Part shown: in pieces, positions 34,399 through 42,070 of the stretch
Layout of the letters: each line of letters opens with the position of its first letter
Numbering within the stretch: the first letter of the stretch is position 1
Source of the DNA: Mesotoga prima MesG1.Ag.4.2
GTDB lineage: Bacteria > Thermotogota > Thermotogae > Petrotogales > Kosmotogaceae
Assembly: GCF_000147715.2 (NCBI RefSeq)
Contig: NC_017934.1
Location: 1,488,001 to 1,552,000 of the forward strand
Reading direction: 5' to 3'
DNA length: 64,000 bases
The notes under the pieces: generated by a model
The model's database searches: none
What the model saw: only the letters and a program-made list of their open reading frames with translations
What the model was told of the DNA's origin: nothing
Made by a program: the position numbers and the translations under genes

Positions 34399-34980
34399 AT
34401 GGAGTTTAACCGTGTAGCGCGTATGGCTTTCGAGGAGAGCATGCGAGTAAAGAGTGAGTTTATCGACAAGTATGAAGAGCTGATATACGAGGTTGCGCGC
34501 AAAATAGCCAGAAGAACGGGGAATGGCGGAACCGTCTACCTGATGGGGAACGGTGGTAGTGCGGCAGATGCAGCGCATCTAGCGGCTGAACTCGTAGGAA
34601 GGTTATATCTGGAAAGAAGTCCGATCAGGGCAGTATCGCTACCCAGTAACGACTCGATTCTCACGGAAATCCCAAACGACTTTGGATATGACCAGGTCTT
34701 TTCCAGACAGCTCGAAGCCTTTCTGGCAGAAGAGGATATTGTGATTGCAATTAGCACTAGCGGAAAATCGACAAACATTTTAAGGGGACTGAAAGTGGCG
34801 ATAGAGAGACGTTCGCTGCGAGTTGGATTAACGGGGAAGACTGGCGGCGAGATGCCTGGCTTATGCGACTATCTGTTCAAAGTAGACTCTACTGACATTC
34901 CCAGGATTCAGGAAACGCACATAACTCTCGGTCACGTATTGTGTCAGCTTATCGAGGCGATTACCGTCGGAAGAGAGTAG
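34399..34980 (+). CDS. gmhA: D-sedoheptulose-7-phosphate isomerase (GmhA-type SIS protein)
   Basis: 193 aa, the length of GmhA. The SIS motifs are YLMGNGGSAADAAHLAAELVGR, with the Glu that binds zinc/substrate, DFGYDQVFSRQLEA, STSGKSTNI (phosphate-binding) and THITLGHVLCQLIE, with the conserved His. GmhA turns sedoheptulose-7-phosphate into D-glycero-D-manno-heptose-7-phosphate, the first step of heptose synthesis. Here it is followed by an unrecognised gene and a HldE-kinase/HAD fusion, so the chemistry may continue to the kinase and phosphatase steps. Spacing to the kinase upstream is 3 nt with AAGGAG. Confidence 0.85.
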   Translation: MEFNRVARMAFEESMRVKSEFIDKYEELIYEVARKIARRTGNGGTVYLMGNGGSAADAAHLAAELVGRLYLERSPIRAVSLPSNDSILTEIPNDFGYDQVFSRQLEAFLAEEDIVIAISTSGKSTNILRGLKVAIERRSLRVGLTGKTGGEMPGLCDYLFKVDSTDIPRIQETHITLGHVLCQLIEAITVGRE

Positions 34981-35011
34981 ATATAGCTTAGTGAGAATGG
35001 AAGGTGCGGCG

Positions 35012-36013
35012 ATGAGATACGAGGGTGAGTACACAGTTTTCGATACTTCTAATGTGAAGGTGTATTCTTTGTTGGACAGACCTAGTGAGGTGTCGATATC
35101 GGATCTGATAGACATAAAGGAAATAGTAAATGAGTCTGATGGCTTTAGGTCACCAGAACTGGAAGAGCTTTCCGGGAAGGTGCTTGAGGCAAAAGAGAAG
35201 GGTTTACCCGTTATTGTTTTCTGCGGTGCGCACGTAATTAAGAACGGAATGGGACCGCTGCTTTCGTCGCTTATGCATGAAAAGATCATTACTGCCCTTG
35301 GGGTGAACGGGGCTTTTACGATACATGATTTTGAACTGGCTTACTGTGGAAGGACCTCGGAAAGTATTCCGAATGCTCTTTCTAGAGGGCTTTTCGGCTT
35401 CGCAGAAGAGACAAATAAGTATATTAACAACGCACTGATTCATGGAAATAAGCTCTTTCTTGGATATGGAGAGTCGATGGGCAGACTTCTATCCGGAGAA
35501 GCGTTTCCAGAAAAGATTGACTGCATGTACCCGGAGGTCTCAGTCCAGTACAATGCGTATCGGGATAGTATACCGCTTTGTGTTCACTCAGCAATGGGAA
35601 CCGATATATACCATATGACACCATACTTCGACGGTGAGTCTCTTGGAGGATGCTCGGCAAGAGACTTTCTCATATTCGCGAATGAAATTTCAAAGCTTGA
35701 AAAGGGCGGGGTGTGTATAGTGATAGGCTCTGCAGTTATTGGTGCTGAAGTCGTTCTGAAGGCAATATCGATGGCGGCAAATGTTGGAAGACCTCCAAAG
35801 TTAATCACAACGGCCAGCTTTGATATAAGAGATGCAGATCTAGATGAGGCTTCGAAAAATAACAAGGAAGTTGCTTCTTATTACTTCAGAGATGTGAAAT
35901 CGATAGTAACGAGAATCCCGAATGCTTTTGGTGGAAAAGGTTATTACATAAAGGGAAATCATAAAGAGACTCTGCCATCGTTCTACAGATTAATTATGAA
36001 GGGAATGCCATGA
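35012..36013 (+). CDS. Conserved protein of unknown function in a heptose-type cluster
   Basis: 333 aa from ATG 35012 (AAGGTG 5 nt upstream; GTG 34991 and ATG 34997 are longer options). It has no signal peptide or membrane segment. Recognisable stretches are VIVFCGAHVIKNGMGPLLSS, TALGVNGAFTIHDFELAYCG, LCVHSAMGTDIYHMTPYFDG and KGGVCIVIGSAVIGAEVVL. The alternation of hydrophobic strands with Gly-rich turns suggests a Rossmann-like nucleotide-binding fold distantly like deoxyhypusine synthase, but I do not claim that family. Its ends touch gmhA (31 nt) and the kinase-phosphatase gene (4-nt overlap), so it should act on the same sugar. Possible roles are a redox or lyase step, or a regulatory subunit. 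Confidence 0.7.
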   Translation: MRYEGEYTVFDTSNVKVYSLLDRPSEVSISDLIDIKEIVNESDGFRSPELEELSGKVLEAKEKGLPVIVFCGAHVIKNGMGPLLSSLMHEKIITALGVNGAFTIHDFELAYCGRTSESIPNALSRGLFGFAEETNKYINNALIHGNKLFLGYGESMGRLLSGEAFPEKIDCMYPEVSVQYNAYRDSIPLCVHSAMGTDIYHMTPYFDGESLGGCSARDFLIFANEISKLEKGGVCIVIGSAVIGAEVVLKAISMAANVGRPPKLITTASFDIRDADLDEASKNNKEVASYYFRDVKSIVTRIPNAFGGKGYYIKGNHKETLPSFYRLIMKGMP

Positions 36014-37833
36014 ATCAAGCTTGGGAAAGGAAAGCTAGGGTGCTCGTAGTCGGGGACGTCTTCCTGGATAAGTATGTCTATTACGATCCCAATCTGTCGA
36101 GGCCGAGCCTTGAAACCGGTCTTATGACGATCACGGGAGTGAGAGAAGAGTACTCTCCCGGAGCGGCCGGTAATGTGGCTAAGAATCTTGCCACGCTTGA
36201 TGGGAAAGTGATTCTCCTCGCCCCAGTGGGACTCGACGCTAGGGCTGTCGAACTGGAGAGGGAGCTCAATCGTTATGGGATTTGCACGCAGTTCCTTGTG
36301 AAGTCGGAAAGACAGGTTACCCCTCTGTACATGAAATTCATCAATGCTTTGACGGGGAAAGAGGATCTGCCAAGGCTTGATATTCCCCCGGCCGGCCTAG
36401 TCGAAGAAAACAGGCGGAAGATTGTCGAAATGTTAGAATTTCTCGTTCCTCAGGTTGATGCCATAATTGTCCAAGATCAGTCTGAAATTCCTGGAACAGG
36501 CTGTATAGACGAAGAGGTAAGAAAACAACTGATTGTGTTGCGAAAGCTATTCCCGGAGAAATTATTCGTCGCGGATTCGAGAAACTGGCTCGAGACCTTT
36601 TCAGGTTTTCTGTTGAAGCCCAACCTTGGTGAATTTTCTCAGATCCTTGAAAGAGCAGGCCTTGTAGATGACAATAACAGATGTCCTGATCAAATACTGG
36701 TTCAGAAACATCTCGCTGAGGTTTCAAAACTGGTGAGTTCACCCGTTGTAGTAACCGCCAGCGAGGATGGCTCGTTCTGCTTTAAGAACGGTATTCTGAA
36801 TCGAATATTCAATCTCGAAGGAGAAGTGAGGGATGTCTGCGGAGCTGGAGATGCATTCATTGCGGCCTTGACTTTGGAGTTGTGCGTTAAGAAAGTCTCG
36901 TTATTGGACTCAGCCAAGACGGCCACAAAGGCCGCTTCGCTCTGTGTTTCTCAGAAAGGAACGGGGGTGTTGTTGAGAGAATCAATCTCAAAGCTTGAAG
37001 AACCTAATGCTTATAGAGTCGAAGATCCGTCTATCTTCAGGAATACCCGAAGGTTGCCTGGGAAGACAAGGTATGTTCTCTTTGATTTCGACGGTACCAT
37101 TTCCCTTCTAAGGGAGGGATGGCAGCCGATTATGAGAGACCTCATGATTCATTTTATTACCGGAGATAGAGAGATTGAAGAAGAGACTCGTAAAAAGATA
37201 AAAGAAGAAGTGAATGACTTCATAGCCGAAACTACCGGACTCCAGACGATTCTCCAGATGGAAGGCCTTCAAAGACTGGTGATCGACTACGGCTTTGTTT
37301 CTGAGAAAGAGATTCTTAATCCTCATCAGTACAAGCAGGTCTATACTGGGCATCTGAAAGAGATAGTCAGAAAGCGGATCAATGAGGATTCAAGAGACAG
37401 GTACCTGGTTTGCGGTTCACTGGAATTTGTAAAATCACTTCATGAAAGGGGAATTACTCTTCTTGTTGCTTCAGGAACCGATCTGGAAGACGTTATAGAA
37501 GAGTCGAAATATCTGGGAGTTTATGACTTCATGGGCGGAGGTGTCTATGGAGCTTTGAGCAGCTTCGAGGAGTACTCGAAGAAGAAGGTAATACAGAGAC
37601 TACTGACGGATAGGAAATTGCAACCCGACGAGCTGATTGTCATAGGAGATGGTCCGGTTGAAATTAGCGTGGGAAAAGAAGCCGGAGCCTTCACCATAGG
37701 GGTGGCTTCAGACGAAAGGAAAGGTTTCGGCTGGAACAAAGAGAAGTTCAATAGACTTAAGAGAGCCGGCGCCGACGTTCTTATTCCCGACTTTTCCCCG
37801 CTTTCTGCACTCATAGAGCTTATCTTTCCGTAA
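36010..37833 (+). CDS. HldE-like PfkB heptose-phosphate kinase fused to a HAD phosphatase
   Basis: 607 aa. Residues 1 to about 325 are a PfkB/ribokinase-fold kinase of the HldE/RfaE type: VLVVGDVFLDKYVYYDPN, EEYSPGAAGNVAKNLATL, FLLKPNLGEF and the catalytic VCGAGDAFIAALTLEL (near 277). From about 350 a HAD phosphatase follows: LFDFDGTISLLREG (motif I, near 359), LLVASGTD (motif II) and VIGDGPVEISVGKEAGA (motif IV, near 546), with a long helical cap between. Normal HldE instead carries a nucleotidyltransferase, which is absent. The enzyme would phosphorylate a heptose-7-phosphate at C1 and/or remove a phosphate. It overlaps the unknown gene by 4 nt. Confidence 0.8.
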   Translation: MNQAWERKARVLVVGDVFLDKYVYYDPNLSRPSLETGLMTITGVREEYSPGAAGNVAKNLATLDGKVILLAPVGLDARAVELERELNRYGICTQFLVKSERQVTPLYMKFINALTGKEDLPRLDIPPAGLVEENRRKIVEMLEFLVPQVDAIIVQDQSEIPGTGCIDEEVRKQLIVLRKLFPEKLFVADSRNWLETFSGFLLKPNLGEFSQILERAGLVDDNNRCPDQILVQKHLAEVSKLVSSPVVVTASEDGSFCFKNGILNRIFNLEGEVRDVCGAGDAFIAALTLELCVKKVSLLDSAKTATKAASLCVSQKGTGVLLRESISKLEEPNAYRVEDPSIFRNTRRLPGKTRYVLFDFDGTISLLREGWQPIMRDLMIHFITGDREIEEETRKKIKEEVNDFIAETTGLQTILQMEGLQRLVIDYGFVSEKEILNPHQYKQVYTGHLKEIVRKRINEDSRDRYLVCGSLEFVKSLHERGITLLVASGTDLEDVIEESKYLGVYDFMGGGVYGALSSFEEYSKKKVIQRLLTDRKLQPDELIVIGDGPVEISVGKEAGAFTIGVASDERKGFGWNKEKFNRLKRAGADVLIPDFSPLSALIELIFP

Positions 37834-38518
37834 CGGTCCATGACACAGAAACAGCATGAAAAGGGGATGATCCTCTGCACGCATTTTAGAAGGTTCCGAT
37901 AGCTCCGACAGTCCTTTCTTCAGAACAACTAAAGGATCGTCGTGGATGGCTTTGCTATGGCTGAAGAGCAGTAGATGAGATAACTGTTCTTTGTTAGCGT
38001 ATCTCAGATGATCAATTCAGGCTTCCGCAGAAAAGCTCGGAAGGAGTCTAGGTGTCGTAAATTTGCTTCAATACAGTCATTTTGATAACTATACAGGGAG
38101 AAATCAGCTTACCGAGAAGTCGATGACAGTTGTCTTAATCTATAAACGGGGGACGTATTCTCAGAACTAAATGGCAATTTGATCACGAATTGACCAGTTC
38201 AAATCTGCTTAAGAATCACTACACTGGATCTTGTTTCAGTTTGCTTCCCAATTTTCTCTTCTCCGGAAAGGTGAAAGAATTTTGGGATGAATCTAACTGG
38301 CTTTTAGAGAGTAAATAACGGGATCTTTACTCATGAGACAGGAATGATCTTTGCGAAGAAGTGTCAGAGGTCACTCAGCAAGTCTGCATGCCCCGGTAGA
38401 AAGTGGTACTCTGATGGGTCTTTCTTAGTTGTAAGCATTCTTCTGTTCTCTGCAAGAGAGTTGATATAATTTAGAAGAGGGGGAATCAGTCGGAAGCGTA
38501 TAACTTCAAGGAGGTTCC
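37834..38518. other. 685-nt intergenic stretch
   Basis: No gene is supported. A TATAAT at 38465-38470 lies about 50 nt ahead of the lipase gene and may be its -10 box, without a good -35. There is no T-run terminator after the kinase-phosphatase gene. A GGGGGACGTATTC sequence near 38147-38160 recalls the flanks of some transposase-associated repeats but stands alone. Confidence 0.4.
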
Positions 38519-38521
38519 GTG

Positions 38522-39691
38522 ATGAAGACGAAGGGTGGCTATTCAACTATTGTAGCGATATTCGGTATTCTTATGGGAGTAATCGCGATTCTGAACTATT
38601 TGTTTCCGTTGAATCATATGCCTTTGCCCGACGGCCCCCATAATGTTGGATTTCGTTCCTATGAAGTATCTAATCCTCAACCGATGAGTGTTGCCGGAAT
38701 CAACTACTCCGATCCTGGTAAGATCCGTCTCGAGGTCTGGTATCCCGCTGGAGATGTTTCCACGGCTCCGAGAAAGGGATGGATAGATAACGATCCTCTG
38801 GTCTTTCAGGGCTTCGAAATAGTGACCGGGTATCCCGAGGAACTCTTCGAACATATATATCGGGTAAAAACGAATTCCTTTATCGATGCGCCTCCCGTGG
38901 ACGACTCGTCGACCTGGCCGATCATAATCTTGCTTCTTGGATGGTCTTCTATAAGCGAGTTGCATACCTCTCTTGCAGAATCACTGGCAAGCGCCGGCTA
39001 TCTGGTGGTGGGTATAGAACATCCGGGAGCCTGCGCGGTGGTTTCATTTTCGAACGGGGATGTACACTACTTCCTCGGCAATGATCTTCTTGAGAGATTG
39101 CCTGAAGGCACAAGAGAGTCAAAGGTTAGAATGCTGTCTGAATACCTGGCTCGCGATGTAAACTATGCCATCGAATACCTTAATGGAATGAACGAAGACC
39201 CCTCTTCGGATTTCTTCGAAAGGCTTAATATGAATGAGATCGGACTGTATGGACACTCGGGAGGAGGTGCGGTTGCCATTCAGTATGCACTGGCTAATAA
39301 AGACGTTCCCATGGTTCTTGCCGATCCGACTCTCGAGGGATTTTCGGTTCAAGAACTGGACACTGCGTTTTCAAATAAAATCCTGCTTATGTCAACTGAA
39401 GAATGGGAGCACGGTATCAGCGAGGAGTACTCTTCAACGATTGCGAAAGAGAGAAACGAGTCCCTTTACAATCTTCGCATCTGCGGTATGAGACATGTAG
39501 ATTTCGCGATGGTCAGAAATCTTTCGCCGCTGACATTCTTCTTCGGCGAAACGGGAAGGTTCATGAACGATGAAGATGCAATTGGATATCTTGACAGCGC
39601 GGTAAAGCTCTTCTTTGACAGTGTTTTCTTTGGCGGGGGAATAGAAGAGTTATTTGCTCTTTCCGAGTCCGTTCCGGAGTTTTCTATGTGA
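38522..39691 (+). CDS. Membrane-anchored alpha/beta hydrolase, PAF-acetylhydrolase-like
   Basis: 389 aa. One N-terminal hydrophobic helix (about residues 9-28) probably anchors the protein, leaving the hydrolase outside or at the membrane. The catalytic domain shows IGLYGHSGGGAVAIQYAL with the nucleophile Ser, VLADPTLEG with the likely acid and CGMRHVDFAMV with the base His. Upstream are KIRLEVWYPAGD and GWSSISELHTSLAESLASAG, the layout of platelet-activating-factor acetylhydrolase II-type lipases. The start has AAGGAGGT; GTG 38519 or ATG 38522. The likely role is cleavage of short-chain acyl esters of phospholipids. It is convergent with ispD. Confidence 0.8.
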   Translation: MKTKGGYSTIVAIFGILMGVIAILNYLFPLNHMPLPDGPHNVGFRSYEVSNPQPMSVAGINYSDPGKIRLEVWYPAGDVSTAPRKGWIDNDPLVFQGFEIVTGYPEELFEHIYRVKTNSFIDAPPVDDSSTWPIIILLLGWSSISELHTSLAESLASAGYLVVGIEHPGACAVVSFSNGDVHYFLGNDLLERLPEGTRESKVRMLSEYLARDVNYAIEYLNGMNEDPSSDFFERLNMNEIGLYGHSGGGAVAIQYALANKDVPMVLADPTLEGFSVQELDTAFSNKILLMSTEEWEHGISEEYSSTIAKERNESLYNLRICGMRHVDFAMVRNLSPLTFFFGETGRFMNDEDAIGYLDSAVKLFFDSVFFGGGIEELFALSESVPEFSM

Positions 39692-39713
39692 GAAGATCGC
39701 TCTCTTCTTCACT

Positions 39714-40400
39714 CTATGACCCCTTGTTGATCAGTAGTTCTGCCATATCGAAGTCGAAAGCAGTCGTAATCTTCGGATTAGGAGCGATCGAGTTTACAGT
39801 GATCACCTGTCCACCAGATCTGACGAAAAGCTGTGCGTCATCCGTAGACGAAAGTATGTTTTCTTCAACCGCCCTTTTATGGACCTCCAGCATTTCATCA
39901 TATGGAAAAGTCTGTGGAGTCTCTGCCAGTCTTAAGCAGTTCCTGTCCGGTACATCCAAAACTTCGTCGTTCCCCACAAGATAAACTGTATCGTTTACTC
40001 CTTCCGTCACTACCACCCCTCTACCTGGAGCGACAAGCCGAAGGAGCTCTGGAATCTGACTACGAGAAAAGAAGGGCCTCACTGCGTCGTGAATCATTAT
40101 TGCTTCTAAACCGACTTCTCTGCATGAGAGCAACCCTTTGTATACTGATTCCTGTCTGCTCTCTCCACCGGGGACAACCATTACCGAGTTCAGTCCCCTC
40201 TTCAGAAGTATTTCCTTCGCTTTGTTTATCCAGTCTCTGTGAACAACCAATACCGTGGAATAAACAAAATCAGATCCATGGAATATTTCCACGGATCTGA
40301 CAAACATCTCTTTTCCACCGAGAGTCATAAACTGCTTTGGAAGGGACGATTTCATCCTTCGTCCGGTTCCACCTGCAACTATGATTGCTCCGGTCTTCAT
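39714..40400 (-). CDS. ispD: 2-C-methyl-D-erythritol 4-phosphate cytidylyltransferase
   Basis: 228 aa, standard IspD length. The CTP-binding start AIIVAGGTGRRMKSSLPKQF is present, followed by GGESRQESVYKGL, IHDAVRPFFS (ribose/metal contact Asp) and AETPQTFPYDEML, then DDAQLFVRSGGQV. It makes CDP-ME, the third step of the MEP isoprenoid pathway, in the cytosol. It is the last gene of the phoH-7TM-HD-ybeY-DUF1015-ispD operon, its start overlapping the DUF1015 stop by 4 nt. Confidence 0.93.
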   Translation of the reverse strand: MKTGAIIVAGGTGRRMKSSLPKQFMTLGGKEMFVRSVEIFHGSDFVYSTVLVVHRDWINKAKEILLKRGLNSVMVVPGGESRQESVYKGLLSCREVGLEAIMIHDAVRPFFSRSQIPELLRLVAPGRGVVVTEGVNDTVYLVGNDEVLDVPDRNCLRLAETPQTFPYDEMLEVHKRAVEENILSSTDDAQLFVRSGGQVITVNSIAPNPKITTAFDFDMAELLINKGS

Positions 40401-41638
40401 TTCAGTAAATGAACGACCAGCCCACTTCGCAGTTTTGGCTCGAACCAGGTTGATTTTGGAGGCATGATCTTTCCCTCATCGGCGACGGCAAGAAGCTCTT
40501 CCATCGAGGTGGGAAACATTGAAAAGGCAACTGCCCAGCCATTGGTTATTCTGTTTTCGAGAGCCTTTAGACCTCGAATGCCTCCAACGAAATCAATCCT
40601 CGAGTCCTTTCTCGGATTATCGATTCCGAGAACAGGGCTCAAAAGGTTCTTCTGAAGTATGTCGACGTCCAGACTCGAGACCGGATCATTTTCGTCAAAC
40701 GTACCCTTTTTGGCGGTGAGCTTGTACCACCTTCCCATAAGGCACATGCCGAACTCATGTCTCATGGCAGGTTCATACGGGTCTTTCGGAGCATCCTCGA
40801 CTTCAAAGACCCGCCCAACCTTTTCAAGGAACTCGTTTTCGCTCATTCCGTTCAAATCCTGAACTACCCTGTTGTAGGCCATAATCTTCAGATGAGTATG
40901 TGGAAAGGCAACTGCCATGAAGAAGTTGTATTCTTCATTTCCGGTATGTCCGGGATTGCTTTCCTTCAGAAGTTCTCTAACTCTGGAGGAAGAGGCCGCC
41001 CGGTGATGGCCGTCGGCGATGTACATGCAGTCGATCTCCTTAAATGCCTCTCGAATTTCTTCAACTCCATCCCGCTCTTTCACCGCATAAAGTCTGTGTT
41101 CAACATCGTTTTCATCGATAACACGCATGGAAAGAGGTAGTTTCCTGGAATAACTCTGTAGGAGAGTTTCGAGCTTCTCGTTTGATCTGAATGTCAGGAA
41201 GACCATTCCAGTATTCGCGTTTACCGTTTTTATGTGTTTTATCCTGTCTTCTTCCTTATCCTGTCTGGTGAGCTCGTGTTTCTTGATCAAGTCTTTCTGA
41301 TACTCATCAACACTTGCTCCTCCAACTACTCCGATCTGGATATGGTCCTTCATCTTCTGCCAGTATATATAATACAGTGGCTCTTCTTCCTGTACCAGGA
41401 CTCCACTTTGAAGCATCGTTTCAAAGTTCTCTCTTGCCTTCTCGTACACTAGATCGCTGTAATGGTCTGAGTCCACTGGCAGATCGATCTCAGCCCTGAT
41501 AACATGCATGAAGCTCTCGGGATTTCTCCCGATCTCTCTGGCCTCTTCAAATGAGACAACATCATAAGGGGGGCAATTGACCTTCTGCTCGATTCCTTCA
41601 GCGGGTCTCACTGCCCTGAATGGCCTAAAATCAGACAA
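40397..41638 (-). CDS. DUF1015 family protein
   Basis: 413 aa, the usual size. Characteristic stretches are FRPFRAVRP at the start, NCPPYDVVSFEEAREI, KKHELTRQDKEEDRIKHIK, NANTGMVFLTF and CMYIADGHHRAAS, where the His-His-Arg resembles a nucleotide- or metal-binding site. The family is widespread in bacteria and archaea, often next to serine- or cofactor-related genes, and is predicted to be cytosolic. It begins with TTG after GAGGAGG. Coupled by 4 nt to ispD and 4 nt from ybeY. I do not assign a function. Confidence 0.85.
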   Translation of the reverse strand: MSDFRPFRAVRPAEGIEQKVNCPPYDVVSFEEAREIGRNPESFMHVIRAEIDLPVDSDHYSDLVYEKARENFETMLQSGVLVQEEEPLYYIYWQKMKDHIQIGVVGGASVDEYQKDLIKKHELTRQDKEEDRIKHIKTVNANTGMVFLTFRSNEKLETLLQSYSRKLPLSMRVIDENDVEHRLYAVKERDGVEEIREAFKEIDCMYIADGHHRAASSSRVRELLKESNPGHTGNEEYNFFMAVAFPHTHLKIMAYNRVVQDLNGMSENEFLEKVGRVFEVEDAPKDPYEPAMRHEFGMCLMGRWYKLTAKKGTFDENDPVSSLDVDILQKNLLSPVLGIDNPRKDSRIDFVGGIRGLKALENRITNGWAVAFSMFPTSMEELLAVADEGKIMPPKSTWFEPKLRSGLVVHLLK

Positions 41639-41641
41639 CGT

Positions 41642-42070
41642 CTATCCCTCCTCAACAAAACGTTTATAGTAATTTCTCTGGAGACTGAATATCTCTTCTC
41701 CTTCATCGTCGTATCCCTCGTGCGTGTGGCCGAGGACGTGGAGAACACCGTGTATCAATATGTAGTAGAGCTCTTCTTCAAAGGAGTTGCCAAACTCGCC
41801 GGCCTGTTCAGAAATTCTCTCAAGCGAGATTACTATATCACCTACTATCTCCTCTTCCAACCCGTACTGGAAAGAGAGGACGTCCGTTGGTTCATCTCTG
41901 TGTCTGAATTCTTTATTTATGCTTCGAATTTCAGAGTCATCTGTGAAAAGGAGATTCAACATTCCTATCTTCCTTTCTCCAAGCTCTGCCTTGACGACCT
42001 TTTCTACAATATTAGATATTCTGCTCTCTTCTATCTTCTTCGATGTCTTGTTTTGAATTTGAATCTCCAT
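41642..42070 (-). CDS. ybeY: Endoribonuclease YbeY (rRNA maturation, ribosome quality control)
   Basis: 142 aa. The zinc site HGVLHVLGHTHE (His107, His111, His117) and the strand FRHRDEPTDVLSFQYG identify UPF0054/YbeY. It trims 16S rRNA 3' ends and degrades defective ribosomes. Its N-terminus (EIQIQNKTSKKIEE) overlaps the 3' end of the 7TM-HD gene by 59 nt, but the family needs that first strand, so the overlap is probably real. The PhoH-7TM-HD-YbeY order is typical of Firmicutes and Thermotogae. Confidence 0.92.
   Translation of the reverse strand: MEIQIQNKTSKKIEESRISNIVEKVVKAELGERKIGMLNLLFTDDSEIRSINKEFRHRDEPTDVLSFQYGLEEEIVGDIVISLERISEQAGEFGNSFEEELYYILIHGVLHVLGHTHEGYDDEGEEIFSLQRNYYKRFVEEG

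Noticed and set aside
38140-38170. GGGGGACGTATTC-type sequence as an insertion-sequence end
   Set aside because: Single copy in the window, no matching partner end and no transposase.
42012-42070. 59-nt overlap of ybeY with the 7TM-HD gene as a wrong ybeY start
   Set aside because: The YbeY fold needs the first beta strand coded in the overlap, and no later start would keep it.
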